The notes: generated by a model from the letters alone, not told the origin. DNA of 33,549 nucleotides from a virus (IMGVR_UViG_3300032069_000035:1-33549), one strand, 5' to 3'. Shown: positions 1 through 8,635, counted from the stretch's first letter. A program made the numbers and translations.

Positions 1-96
1 ACGCCCCGCCAGCTCAAAACGAATTTTCGCAACAGAAATAGGGGGTGATACCAGAGCCTCTATAGGGGGTATGGATAAAATAGTTACATTAGTGTA

Positions 97-124
97 TTGA
101 CATTTCACAATAATTGTATATTCT
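97..124 (+). promoter_or_regulatory. Putative sigma-A-type promoter for the packaging operon
   Basis: A consensus TTGACA lies at 97-102, followed by a 16-base spacer and TATTCT at 119-124; an alternative TATACT at 124-129 would give a 21-base spacer. Transcription would begin near 131, just upstream of the first packaging genes. A GGAGG at 147-151 is followed by only a two-codon ORF (ATGAAGTAA at 165-173). The first 96 bases hold no gene; they contain two copies of ATAGGGGGT (38-46 and 62-70) and a very GC-rich first ten bases. The call rests only on match to consensus. Confidence 0.55.
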
Positions 125-208
125 ATACTCAGAGTTGTATATTTTTGGAGGTTATAGATAATAAATGAAGTAACGTCCAGCAAGATTTGGCAAAGTTCTC
201 CGGAGTAT

Positions 209-379
209 ATGAGATCATTTAATCCCATGTGTATAAAATGTTCTCATTGTTATCAATGCTCTTTACCTGGTGAATTTTTCCTTGTTGACTGTAGAGATTT
301 TACACAAAATAAATCTTTACTCTTTGTTTCAGTTCAAATCGATCAGAATAAATATCAACCGGTGCCTTATGCCATTTAG
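209..379 (+). CDS. Small Cys-rich protein, function unknown
   Basis: This 56-residue ORF carries a tight cysteine cluster near its N-terminus (CIKCSHCYQC, about residues 8-17), which looks like a metal-binding knuckle. The frame stays open upstream to about 158 but has no ordinary start there, only ATA codons 6-9 bases behind the GGAGG at 147-151. The ATG at 209 has a CGGAG just 3 bases before it, which is close. The stop at 377-379 overlaps the start of the next gene at 369, an arrangement typical of translational coupling. I do not recognise a family. It could be a real packaging-region zinc protein or a decayed gene that lost its start. Confidence 0.4.
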   Translation: MRSFNPMCIKCSHCYQCSLPGEFFLVDCRDFTQNKSLLFVSVQIDQNKYQPVPYAI

Positions 380-710
380 AGCTCCTCATTTATGCAACTA
401 TCCAGGATGTAAGACTCCTACTCAACATAGATTTTGTGAATTACATCAGAAACTTTATTGGGCTACCGATAATAAAGCTCGCAAAAACGATCATCATTAT
501 GTATCTTCCTGGGGTAAACTTTCACGAATGATACTTTCGGAAGAGCCTTTATGTAGAATGTGCAAAGCAGAAAATATTACCAAGCAAGCTGAATGTGTAG
601 ATCATATAGACGGTGATTCAATGAATAACAATAGAGAAAACCTACAGCCCTTATGCTGGTCTCATCACTCTGCTAAGACGGTACTTGAAAACGGAGGGTT
701 TGGTAGATGA
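369..710 (+). CDS. HNH endonuclease of the terminase module
   Basis: This 113-residue HNH nuclease sits directly before the terminase genes. In this position HNH proteins are known partners of HK97-type terminases and stimulate cos cleavage during DNA packaging. N-terminal Cys/His pairs (about C9, C14, C23, H26) precede the nuclease core: C62-x2-C65, the DH pair at 78-79, N91 and C96-x2-HH at 99-100 form the beta-beta-alpha-metal fold. A longer frame opens at a GTG at 270, but the ATG at 369 gives the usual short N-terminus and overlaps the previous stop; no good ribosome binding site precedes either, so coupling is likely. The stop overlaps the next start (ATGA). A free-standing homing role is possible but less likely here. 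Confidence 0.85.
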   Translation: MPFRAPHLCNYPGCKTPTQHRFCELHQKLYWATDNKARKNDHHYVSSWGKLSRMILSEEPLCRMCKAENITKQAECVDHIDGDSMNNNRENLQPLCWSHHSAKTVLENGGFGR

Positions 711-841
711 CCAAGAGAACATGTCCAAACTGTGGTAGTGATTTGATTACTTTTGATACATATCAATTTGTTTGGATATGTGGTATGTGTGGAACAGAAT
801 TTGAACAACCAGAATTAGAGGATGAAGATGCCGAGCAATAG
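707..841 (+). CDS. 44-residue zinc-ribbon protein
   Basis: This very short gene has two CxxC knuckles, CPNC at residues 6-9 and CGMC at 25-28, spaced as in a small zinc ribbon, followed by an acidic tail. Its ATG overlaps the stop of the HNH gene (ATGA) and its end overlaps the start of the terminase small subunit, so it is embedded in a tightly coupled packaging operon. Proteins of this kind are often overlooked because of size. A role in DNA packaging is only inferred from position; no catalytic residues are visible. Confidence 0.6.
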   Translation: MTKRTCPNCGSDLITFDTYQFVWICGMCGTEFEQPELEDEDAEQ

Positions 842-1310
842 ACCAAAGCCTACTGCTTTAAAAATACTAGAAGGTAATCCTGGGAAGAGACCTTTACCTC
901 AGAATGAACCTAAGCCTCTTATAAAGAAACAATCATGTCCTGCTTTATTGGATCCAATAGGAGCTGCAGAATGGAAGCGTATAGTTCCTGAGCTAGAAAG
1001 ATTAGACCTTTTTACGATAGTAGATCGTTCAGCTATTACTGGTTATTGTGTTGCTTATTCAAAATGGGTAAAAGCTGAAACTGTTTTAAAGAAAGATGGG
1101 TTGGTATATAAGATAACAAAAACAGATCGAAACGGAACTCCGGTCAGTGATTATTGGATGGCAAGACCTGAAGTTTTTATTGCTCATCAAATGGCTTGTT
1201 TGGTTTTGAAATACTGTATAGAGTTTGGTATGACTCCTTCCTCAAGGGTTCGACTAAGTGCTGGCAAGAAAGTAGAAGATGATAAAGAAATGGAGGATTT
1301 ACTAGATTGA
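828..1310 (+). CDS. terS: Terminase small subunit (P27 family)
   Basis: The 160-residue product opens with the conserved motif PKPTALKILEGNPGKRPLP (about residues 6-24), the signature of P27-type small terminases that recognise the phage packaging site and hand DNA to the large subunit. The body is helical and charged, ending in an acidic tail (VEDDKEMEDLLD). I prefer ATG 828 over ATG 822 because TAGAGGA at 816-822 then has a 5-base spacing and the protein starts MPSNRPKPT as in the family. It sits between the packaging HNH gene and the large subunit, the canonical order. Confidence 0.93.
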   Translation: MPSNRPKPTALKILEGNPGKRPLPQNEPKPLIKKQSCPALLDPIGAAEWKRIVPELERLDLFTIVDRSAITGYCVAYSKWVKAETVLKKDGLVYKITKTDRNGTPVSDYWMARPEVFIAHQMACLVLKYCIEFGMTPSSRVRLSAGKKVEDDKEMEDLLD

Positions 1311-1311
1311 A

Positions 1312-2841
1312 GTGTACGATAAACAGAAAGCTGAAAAGGCAGTTAAATTTATTGAAAAGCTCAAACATACCAAAGGAAAATTCTACGGCAAAGACTTCGT
1401 GCTTTTACCTTGGGAGCGTGAGGTCATTGAGAAACTCTTTGGAAGCATCCAAGCTGACGGATATAGACAGTATCGTACGATCTATGTTAGCACGCCTAAG
1501 AAACAGGGCAAAAGCGAGATCGCCGCAGCGTTGGGACTCAAATGTTTATTAGCAGATGGAGAAATGGGTGGAGAAGTATACTGTTGCGCAGTCGACAGGG
1601 ATCAGGCTACTATGGTATTTGATGTAGCTGCTGAAATGGTAAGGCAAAATAAGGTGCTATTGAACCATTGTAAAATTAATGAATCTCGCAAGAGAATAAT
1701 TGTTCATAGTACCAATTCTTTTTTCCAGGTTCTCAGTTCTGAATCTCGTACAAAGCATGGGCTCAACCCTTCGTGTATTATCTTTGATGAGTTACATGCT
1801 CAACCGAATGACAAATTATGGAATGTTATGACGTATGATTCTCAAGTAACTCGTACTCAACCAATTCTTTTTGTTATTACTACTGCTGGAAATGATAAGC
1901 AAAGCATTTGTTATAAACAATATTCTTATGCCAAGAAAGTTCAAAAAGGACTCATAGAGGATCCGCATTACTTGCCGATTATTTATGAAGCTACTGAAGA
2001 AGAGGATTGGAACTCTCAAAAGGTTTGGGAGAAAGCGAATCCTTCTCTAGGACAGACAATTTCGATAGCTTCTATTAGGGCTAGTTATGATAAAGCAGTA
2101 GAGGTTCCCAGTGAAGAGAATCTTTTTAGACAGTATCGACTAAATCAATGGGTATCTCAAGAGACTAGGTGGATACCTATGAGTGTTTGGCTTAGCCAAG
2201 AAGAGCCAGTTTTTGAGGCTCAATTATTAGGTCAGACATGTTGGAGTGGGTTAGACCTTTCGAGTGTGTCAGATATTACTGCTTATTCATTACTCTTTCG
2301 AGATGGAAAAAAGATTAAAACAATTACTCGATGTTTTATACCAGAAGAAACTATGATTCGCAAGGAACGAGAAGATCATGTTCCGTATAGTTCATGGGAA
2401 AAATTAGGTTATATTATAAAGACTCGTGGCAACCGGATAGATTATGACATGGTAAAGAAGTGGATTTTTGATGATGCTAAGAAATTTCATATACAGCGAA
2501 TGGGCTTTGATCCTTGGAACTCTTCTCAAATGGTTCAAGATTTAATGGATGAAGGGATTGAAATGGTAGAAGTAAGACAAGGGTTTAAGTCTTTGAATCC
2601 TCCTACTAAGGAGTTTGAAGTCTTAGTAATGGAAGGAAATTTTATTCATGGGAATAATCCAGTATTGTCGAATCATTTTGATAATGTAACGCTTGAAATA
2701 GATGCGGCTGGTAATATAAAACCTTCTAAGGGTAAGTCTACTCAAAAGATAGATGCTTTGGTGGCTAACATTATTGGACTGGCTGTCATGGATAAAGAAG
2801 AGCGTAGCGTATATGAGGATCGAGGTGTTGCAACATTATGA
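1312..2841 (+). CDS. terL: Terminase large subunit (HK97-type packaging ATPase/nuclease)
   Basis: The 509-residue protein is the motor and nuclease that packs and cuts phage DNA at the portal. The N-terminal ATPase has a Walker A-like STPKKQGKS (residues 60-68) and Walker B CIIFDE (155-160) with the catalytic Glu. A C-terminal RNase H-like nuclease follows, with acidic residues in GLDLSSVSD (about 307-315) and near KIDALVA at the end. Length is typical. The start is uncertain: GTG 1312 is the first usual start in frame, but GGAGG at 1292-1296 lies 15 bases away and would suit an ATT at 1306 better. Its end overlaps the portal gene by four bases (ATGA). Confidence 0.95.
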   Translation: MYDKQKAEKAVKFIEKLKHTKGKFYGKDFVLLPWEREVIEKLFGSIQADGYRQYRTIYVSTPKKQGKSEIAAALGLKCLLADGEMGGEVYCCAVDRDQATMVFDVAAEMVRQNKVLLNHCKINESRKRIIVHSTNSFFQVLSSESRTKHGLNPSCIIFDELHAQPNDKLWNVMTYDSQVTRTQPILFVITTAGNDKQSICYKQYSYAKKVQKGLIEDPHYLPIIYEATEEEDWNSQKVWEKANPSLGQTISIASIRASYDKAVEVPSEENLFRQYRLNQWVSQETRWIPMSVWLSQEEPVFEAQLLGQTCWSGLDLSSVSDITAYSLLFRDGKKIKTITRCFIPEETMIRKEREDHVPYSSWEKLGYIIKTRGNRIDYDMVKKWIFDDAKKFHIQRMGFDPWNSSQMVQDLMDEGIEMVEVRQGFKSLNPPTKEFEVLVMEGNFIHGNNPVLSNHFDNVTLEIDAAGNIKPSKGKSTQKIDALVANIIGLAVMDKEERSVYEDRGVATL

Positions 2842-5800
2842 GATTAGGTAATCTCGAAATAAAACTTACTAAGAGAGAAGAGGCTCCTATCGCTTCTCTT
2901 GCTCAGGCAACTACAGACTTTCTGCAAGGGAATGACACTTCTGGCTTCACTTCCGCCGGTTCTTATATTGATCAGACAACAGCTTTAAATATCAGTGCAG
3001 TGCAAGCGTGTGTAAGAGTTCTAAGTGAAGATATAGGAATGTTGCCCGTAAAGGTATATAAAACTGTTAAAAATGGCAAGGAAGAAGATTCAACTCATCC
3101 GCTTTATTCAATTTTACACAATAAACCGAACGAATGGATGACTTCTTATGTATTTTATCGCCTTTTAATGCAACATTTGCTACTTTTTGGCAATTTTTAC
3201 TGTGAAATCATGTATAAAAAGGGTGAAATTGTAGGGCTTTTACCGATTCATCCCTCATTAGTTACAGTGAAAAGAACTCAAAATGGTAAGTATTTTTACG
3301 AAATTAGCATAGGTAATGTTAAGAAACTACTCCAATGGTACTACGTAATGCATGTTTTAGGTATGTCAGATGATGGAATAAATGGTTTAAACCCTATTGA
3401 AATGGCTCGGAAATCACTAGGTTTGAGCCTTGCTGCGGATACTTTTGGATCCAATTTTTTCGGGCAAGGTACAAATATGGGATTAGTTCTCGAACATCCA
3501 GGGAAACTAAGCACAACTGCACAGGACAATCTTAAAAAATCTATTGAACAAGAAAACGGTGGACTTTCTAATACTCATAAGATTTTAATTCTTGAAGAAG
3601 GCATGAAAGCAAACAAAAATGTGATTAATCCTAACGATTCGCAATTCCTGGAGTGTGTTATTCCTGGAACAAAAATATCAATGGCTGATGGATCGTTATG
3701 TTTTGTTGAAAATTTAAAAAAGGGTGATGAAGTTATTGCATGGGATAATGGTTTTAAGAAAGCATCTGTTGCAGAAGTAGGCGAAGCTAAGATAAAAAAT
3801 CTTGTTAAAATCAAAACTGCTAGAGGGAGAGAATTAACTGCTTCTTTCGACCACCCTTGTTTAGTATTGAAAAAACTTAGAACTGATGGAAACAGGATGA
3901 CTGACAGAATCCCTGAGTGGATACCAATAGGAGAATTAGAAATCGGGAATTATATTCGATCAGAAATAACGGGAAATCCTTTAGTGTTAGATTGTAATAT
4001 TGATAAAGGATGGTTAATTGGAGCTTTAACAGGTGATGGTTATGTAAGATCAATGGGATGCTCCTTCTCTTCTAACGAAAATGGCGTTTCGCTTAAAATG
4101 AAACAAGCGTTAATGGATTTAGGGGGAGACCTGAAAAAGAAATCTGGGGAAAACTGTGATTGGGAAATTGTAACAAAAGGTATAGGGAAAAGCGGTTCAA
4201 AAATAAGAACTTTTTTAAATGAGTCAGGGCTTATCGGAAAACACTCAGATACAAAAAGAGTTTCCAAAGATGTAATGACCAGTGGCTTTGATGTTTGGAG
4301 AGGATTTTTGTCAGGATATTTTGATACCGATGGTTCAATCCGTTCCATATATGGAAAACAAAAACCTTCTGCATATTGGAGTAGTGTTAGTAAAGGATTA
4401 TTGGAAGATTGCCAACACTTACTTTCAATGCTTGGAATCCAAAGTTCTATTTATAAAATGGGTAATGGTGGGAAGAAAACAATAATAGGAATAGAATGTA
4501 ATACATTAGAAGGTTGGGGTTTGTATGTTATAGGAATAGGAGAGTTGAGAAAACTTAGCAAAATTCTTGTTCTTTCTCATCAAGAAAAGAAAAAAAGATT
4601 AGAGGAATATAATAATTCTCTAAAAAGTAGATACACAAAAGAGAATTTTGAATATGACAGAATAATATCAGTAGAAAATATAGGAGAGGGACAAACTATT
4701 GGTATAGAAATAAAAGACTATCATACCTTTGTTACTAATGGCTTAGTGACTCATAATACTAGAAAGTTTCAGAAGGAAGATATTGCTACTTTATTCAGGG
4801 TTCCATTACATTTGATTCAAAGTTTAGACAAAGCTACAAATAATAATATTGAACATCAATCTTTAGATTATGTAACTCACTCGCTTTTACCGTGGATTAA
4901 GAATATTGAGCAAGCTATGATGAATTCCTTGTTTATTTATTACCCTGACACTTTCCCTGAATTTACAGTAGATGCTCTTTTAAGGGGTGATTTTAAAACT
5001 CGTATGGAAGGTTATAACTTAGGTATAGGGAATGGCATGTATTCGATAAACGAATGCCGTGCAAAAGAAAATATGAATCCAATAGAGAATGGTGACGAAC
5101 ATTATATTATGGTGAATAATATGGCTCCCATTAATACAGTAGGGCAAGAACAAACTCCAGTCCAAAAGAATGAAAAGTTAGAACAAGAAATGAAACCAGA
5201 AGAAAAGAAAATGGAAAAGAAGTCAATTGAAGAACCAATAGAACTACGAAATGACAATGGTATGTTACTGAAAGACTTAGCGATTCGCAAATCCGATGGT
5301 TTAAAAAGAAACTCAATTCGTAATAGTTTTATACCTGTTTTTGATGCAATAACGCTTGAAATTGTAAAGCGTGAACGTGCAGATATTATGCGATGTGTTG
5401 AAAAAAGACTTCAAACGAAACGACCAAAAGAAGAAATTATTAAAGGATGTGTAGAGACTTTTTATCTTACTCATCCCGAATACATAAAGAATAAAATGTC
5501 GGCTTTGGTTAAAGGATTAACTAGGGCTATAAATGATGCTGCTTCAGGTGAGATAAACGGTACAGGATTTACAGATGAGAAAATGCAAGGCTTTGTGGAT
5601 GATTTTACCGATAAGTATGCTACGAAATTTAATGAACGTTCCCAAGGTCAGGTTAGACAAATTGTAGAAGATTCTGAATATGGCGATATTAAAGGGAATT
5701 TAACGACTCGCTTTGATGAATGGTCATTGACTAGACCTGGCAAAACATCATTAGAGGTTACCGTACAACTAGCAGAAGCTGTAGCTGCAATGGTATTTTT

Positions 5801-5999
5801 TAGCAATTTATACAAGGTTCAATGGTCAACTACTTCTGAAAAGCCATGTCCTATCTGTGAAGAATTAAACGGAAAGATAATAACGGAGGGTGAAACTTTC
5901 GCTAAATCAGGCGATCAAATATTAGATTTGCAAGTGTATCAGGATAAGACGCATCCGCCTTTACATGAGGCGTGCCAGTGCGTGCTTATACCTGCGTGA
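2838..5999 (+). CDS. Portal protein with an in-frame intein, fused to a MuF-type head protein
   Basis: A single 1053-codon frame encodes three parts. Residues 1-272 and 641 to about 770 are an HK97-family portal, the ring through which DNA enters the head. Residues 273-640 are an intein that splits the conserved portal motif ending SQFLE and resuming TRKFQKEDIA. After a charged linker (about 770-805), residues about 825-1053 match the phage Mu gpF/SPP1 gp7-like head morphogenesis domain, with CPICEELNG (1004-1012) and HPPLHEACQC (1039-1048) as its metal-binding signature. After splicing, a 685-residue portal-MuF fusion would remain. Portal and MuF are usually two adjacent genes, so both the fusion and the intein are unusual, although each is known separately in phages. 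The next gene begins nine bases later. Confidence 0.93.
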   Translation: MRLGNLEIKLTKREEAPIASLAQATTDFLQGNDTSGFTSAGSYIDQTTALNISAVQACVRVLSEDIGMLPVKVYKTVKNGKEEDSTHPLYSILHNKPNEWMTSYVFYRLLMQHLLLFGNFYCEIMYKKGEIVGLLPIHPSLVTVKRTQNGKYFYEISIGNVKKLLQWYYVMHVLGMSDDGINGLNPIEMARKSLGLSLAADTFGSNFFGQGTNMGLVLEHPGKLSTTAQDNLKKSIEQENGGLSNTHKILILEEGMKANKNVINPNDSQFLECVIPGTKISMADGSLCFVENLKKGDEVIAWDNGFKKASVAEVGEAKIKNLVKIKTARGRELTASFDHPCLVLKKLRTDGNRMTDRIPEWIPIGELEIGNYIRSEITGNPLVLDCNIDKGWLIGALTGDGYVRSMGCSFSSNENGVSLKMKQALMDLGGDLKKKSGENCDWEIVTKGIGKSGSKIRTFLNESGLIGKHSDTKRVSKDVMTSGFDVWRGFLSGYFDTDGSIRSIYGKQKPSAYWSSVSKGLLEDCQHLLSMLGIQSSIYKMGNGGKKTIIGIECNTLEGWGLYVIGIGELRKLSKILVLSHQEKKKRLEEYNNSLKSRYTKENFEYDRIISVENIGEGQTIGIEIKDYHTFVTNGLVTHNTRKFQKEDIATLFRVPLHLIQSLDKATNNNIEHQSLDYVTHSLLPWIKNIEQAMMNSLFIYYPDTFPEFTVDALLRGDFKTRMEGYNLGIGNGMYSINECRAKENMNPIENGDEHYIMVNNMAPINTVGQEQTPVQKNEKLEQEMKPEEKKMEKKSIEEPIELRNDNGMLLKDLAIRKSDGLKRNSIRNSFIPVFDAITLEIVKRERADIMRCVEKRLQTKRPKEEIIKGCVETFYLTHPEYIKNKMSALVKGLTRAINDAASGEINGTGFTDEKMQGFVDDFTDKYATKFNERSQGQVRQIVEDSEYGDIKGNLTTRFDEWSLTRPGKTSLEVTVQLAEAVAAMVFFSNLYKVQWSTTSEKPCPICEELNGKIITEGETFAKSGDQILDLQVYQDKTHPPLHEACQCVLIPA
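3654..4757 (+). mobile_element. Intein with LAGLIDADG-type homing endonuclease, inside the portal gene
   Basis: This 368-residue intein runs from Cys273 to Asn640 of the precursor. Splicing blocks are visible: Cys1 followed by VIPGTKI, block B with SFDH (Ser in place of the usual Thr of TxxH), block F DYHTFVTN, and block G VTHN ending in the expected His-Asn, followed by extein Thr641 as the +1 nucleophile. Two dodecapeptide motifs of a homing nuclease lie between them, LIGALTGDG (393-401) and FLSGYFDTDG (490-499), each with an acidic residue at the catalytic place. All motifs look intact, so it should splice and could home into intein-less portal alleles. It interrupts one of the most conserved portal segments, as inteins usually do. 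Confidence 0.93.
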
Positions 6000-6008
6000 G
6001 GAGGTATT

Positions 6009-6587
6009 ATGGAAGAAAGATGTTATAAAACTCAAATAGAACTTAGAGATGGTGAAAAACCCATGATTCGGGCATTGATACCCTACAATTCTTTAAGTGA
6101 GGATCTAGGTGGTTTCCGAGAATTGTTAGTGCCAGGGTGTTTTTCTGAAAGTAATTTAGTAACCGATGTAAGGTCTTTCTGGAATCACAATAAAGACATG
6201 ATTTTAGGAAGAACTTCCGCTGGTACTTTGAGATTAATTGAAGGCGAACAAGGCTTAGATTATGAAATTGATCCAGCTGATACTTCTTGGGGACATGATG
6301 CAGTAGTATCTATTCGCAGGGGCGATGTAAATAATACTTCATTCGGATTCCGTACAGATAAATCAGTTGGGGGAATTGTAGAATGGGATGAAAGTAATCC
6401 AGGATATTTGGTACGCAAAGTTATAAAAGGAAATTTGATTGAGGTAAGTCCAGTCATATTTCCAGCTTATGCAGAATCAAGCATTTCTGTACGCTCTTTA
6501 CTGGATGACTTTCTAAAAGAAAAGTCGTTAAAAGATCATGTGAGTATAGATATTTTAAGACAAAGATTAAGATTATTGGAGGTTTAA
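6009..6587 (+). CDS. Prohead maturation protease (HK97 gp4-like)
   Basis: The 192-residue protein belongs to the HK97-type prohead proteases (herpesvirus-assemblin-like serine proteases), which cleave the capsid N-terminal delta domain after prohead assembly. The catalytic His is in FWNHN (H60) and the nucleophile Ser in NNTSFGF (S111); the context SWGHDAVVSIRRGDV is typical of the family. It starts at an ATG with GAGGAGG 5 bases upstream. It lies between the portal and the major capsid gene, the canonical HK97 order. Confidence 0.93.
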   Translation: MEERCYKTQIELRDGEKPMIRALIPYNSLSEDLGGFRELLVPGCFSESNLVTDVRSFWNHNKDMILGRTSAGTLRLIEGEQGLDYEIDPADTSWGHDAVVSIRRGDVNNTSFGFRTDKSVGGIVEWDESNPGYLVRKVIKGNLIEVSPVIFPAYAESSISVRSLLDDFLKEKSLKDHVSIDILRQRLRLLEV

Positions 6588-6588
6588 A

Positions 6589-7881
6589 TTGAAGAATATT
6601 GAACAATTAAGAAAAGCGAAGCAAGATAAGATAGACCTGGCAAAGGCTATCTTGGATAAATGTGAGGCAGAAACAAGAGGGATTACAGCGGAAGAGAAAA
6701 CTTCTTATGAAACTCTTTTAGCCGATGCAAAAGGGATACAGGATTTGATTGATTTGCGTAGTGCCGAAGATACTGTTGAAATGGCAGGTGGTGTAGAGAT
6801 TCCAGAAGCCCGTACTTTTGTAGAAGTAAAAAAGCCGATGTGGCGATCCTTCGGAGAATTTTTGTTACAGGTAAGGGAGGCTTCAAAAGATGGAGCAACT
6901 CCTGATAATCGACTTTTGCAAACCCGTGCTGTTAGTGGAATGAACGAAAGCGTGGGTGCTGATGGTGGATTTTTAGTACAGCAAGATCAGGCGAAAACAT
7001 TGATTGATAGGGCTTATACTGAGGCTACTTTAGCTCCGTTAGTCACTACAATTAACTTAACCAATCCCAATTCCAATGGCATGAAGTTTCCCTTTATTGA
7101 TGAATCCTCTCGTGCGGATGGTTCTCGCCAAGGTGCTATTTTAGGTTACTGGGAAAATGAAGGGGTAGCTTTAGTTCAATCTGCTATTAAATTAGGTCGA
7201 GTGGATCTTGAATTAAAGAAATTAACTGGACTTTGCTATACTACAAATGAACTTTTACAAGATGGTGGAGCATTAGAAGGTTTTATTTCTGCTGCATTTG
7301 CTCGTGAGTTTGCATTCAAACTGGATGATGCCATTATCGAGGGTACTGGAGTAGGTATGCCTACTGGTATTTTATCTAGTGGAGCCTTAATCACGGTAGC
7401 AAAAGAATCTGCACAGACAGCGGATACGATTGTTTCCCAGAATGTTGTTAAAATGTGGGCTAGATTAATCAATACAGCTCGTGCGAATGCTGTTTGGTTA
7501 ATTAACCAGGAGCTTTTAAGTCAGTTGATTTACATGAAAATGGATGTAGGAACAGGTGGAATACCTCTATATTTGGCTCCCAATGTTTTGAAAGATAATC
7601 CTTTTGGAACACTTTATGGGCGACCTGTTATGGAAATGGAGCAATGTTCTGCTTTAGGAGATAAGGGTGATATTTTCCTATTAGATCCGAAAGAATATTA
7701 CATGATTTCAAAAGGCGGGACGAATGTTGCCTCATCCGTGCATGTGCGTTTCTTGAACGATGAAATGGTTTATCGGTTTATCTATCGTACTGATGGTAAG
7801 ACTTTCTACAATAAAGTTCTTACCCCATTCAAAGGGACTGCTACTGTTTCGCCGTTTATTACATTAGCCGAGAGAGCCTAA
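6589..7881 (+). CDS. Major capsid protein (HK97 fold)
   Basis: The 430-residue protein has the HK97 plan: residues 1 to about 110 are a charged coiled-coil delta domain that replaces a separate scaffold, followed by the shell domain starting near MNESVGADGGFLV. The C-terminal half has family-like segments such as FAREFAFKLDDAIIEGTG. The likely maturation cleavage is in the region LLQTRAVSG (about residues 104-112). The start is TTG 6589, supported by GGAGG at 6578-6582 with a 6-base spacer and only one base between it and the protease stop. It forms the icosahedral shell. Confidence 0.95.
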   Translation: MKNIEQLRKAKQDKIDLAKAILDKCEAETRGITAEEKTSYETLLADAKGIQDLIDLRSAEDTVEMAGGVEIPEARTFVEVKKPMWRSFGEFLLQVREASKDGATPDNRLLQTRAVSGMNESVGADGGFLVQQDQAKTLIDRAYTEATLAPLVTTINLTNPNSNGMKFPFIDESSRADGSRQGAILGYWENEGVALVQSAIKLGRVDLELKKLTGLCYTTNELLQDGGALEGFISAAFAREFAFKLDDAIIEGTGVGMPTGILSSGALITVAKESAQTADTIVSQNVVKMWARLINTARANAVWLINQELLSQLIYMKMDVGTGGIPLYLAPNVLKDNPFGTLYGRPVMEMEQCSALGDKGDIFLLDPKEYYMISKGGTNVASSVHVRFLNDEMVYRFIYRTDGKTFYNKVLTPFKGTATVSPFITLAERA

Positions 7882-7888
7882 GGAGGGC

Positions 7889-8593
7889 ATGATGAATAGA
7901 ATTGAAGAAATTGTAAAACATAGTGTAGCTTTAGCTTCCCAAAGTCTTGCTACCACAAACAAGACTGGAGATTACATTTTAGCAGGCAGGCGTAATTTGT
8001 ATACGATTGTTACCGGTGGTTGTGCTGATGCTGTAACTATTGTAGCTCAGGTTTATCAGGGAACTAGCGTTGTTCCAGCTGCATCAAAGGTAGTAACGAG
8101 TGCTGCTTGCACAATTACCGCTACTACCAATGTTCAAAAGATGAATCTTTTAGTAGATACAGTTACAAATGGCAAAATAGCGACTATCAATGGAATTAGT
8201 TATACCAAAGCCGCCGCCTACTCTTATGCTAATAAAGAGTTTGTAACGGCTGCCGATGTTGTTCTTTTGATTAACGGGTATCAAGGGGATACATTATATG
8301 CAGTAGCAGATGGAACTAGCGTATTAATCTCAGGCAGGAATCCAGGTTTTACAAAGATAAGCTATACAGGAGATACTGAGGGAGCTAAATTGGTTCCTAC
8401 CGTCCTTTATGCCTTGTCTTATATCTCGTTAGATTCCGGAGCTTTAGATTTAGTTGGTGGATATAAATATATTGCTTTGAAGGTAACGACAGTCGGTACT
8501 TGTGTTGTAGGTGCAATTCTTGAACAATCCGCTGTTGATAATGAACCTTTAGATCAGTATGCTGCTGCCTCTAGGGTACAACCGAACTTATAA
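7889..8593 (+). CDS. Putative capsid decoration or auxiliary head protein
   Basis: I do not recognise this 234-residue protein. It is rich in Thr, Ala, Val and Gly, has no obvious transmembrane segment and looks like an all-beta structural protein. It follows the capsid gene by seven bases with AGGAGGG at 7881-7887; ATG 7892 gives a better spacing than ATG 7889. Position between the capsid and head-tail connector genes suggests a head decoration or fibre protein, but this is inference from order alone. Confidence 0.7.
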   Translation: MMNRIEEIVKHSVALASQSLATTNKTGDYILAGRRNLYTIVTGGCADAVTIVAQVYQGTSVVPAASKVVTSAACTITATTNVQKMNLLVDTVTNGKIATINGISYTKAAAYSYANKEFVTAADVVLLINGYQGDTLYAVADGTSVLISGRNPGFTKISYTGDTEGAKLVPTVLYALSYISLDSGALDLVGGYKYIALKVTTVGTCVVGAILEQSAVDNEPLDQYAAASRVQPNL

Positions 8594-8606
8594 GGATAAA
8601 CTCAAA

Positions 8607-8635
8607 GGGAGGGGACTTCAACCCTCCCCTAGGGG
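8607..8635 (+). promoter_or_regulatory. GC-rich hairpin(s) before a ribosome binding site
   Basis: GGGAGGG (8607-8613) pairs with CCCTCCC (8622-8628) around an 8-base loop, and the competing palindrome CCCCTAGGGG spans 8626-8635. No T run follows, so it is not a standard terminator. The structure lies directly upstream of AAGGAG and ATG 8647. It may reduce read-through, protect mRNA ends or tune translation of the next gene after the abundant capsid transcript. Confidence 0.45.

Noticed and set aside
1307-1552. An 81-codon + strand frame overlapping the terminase large subunit start
   Set aside because: It is in another frame of the terL gene, with Arg/Ser-rich low-quality sequence and no domain, although its TTG has a well-spaced GGAGG.
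4282-4485. A 67-codon frame inside the intein
   Set aside because: It is a second frame of the homing endonuclease part with no start signal or domain.
2838-5999. A sequencing or assembly chimera in the portal gene
   Set aside because: The inserted part has ordered intein blocks with exact Cys and His-Asn borders, and the flanking portal motif rejoins perfectly.
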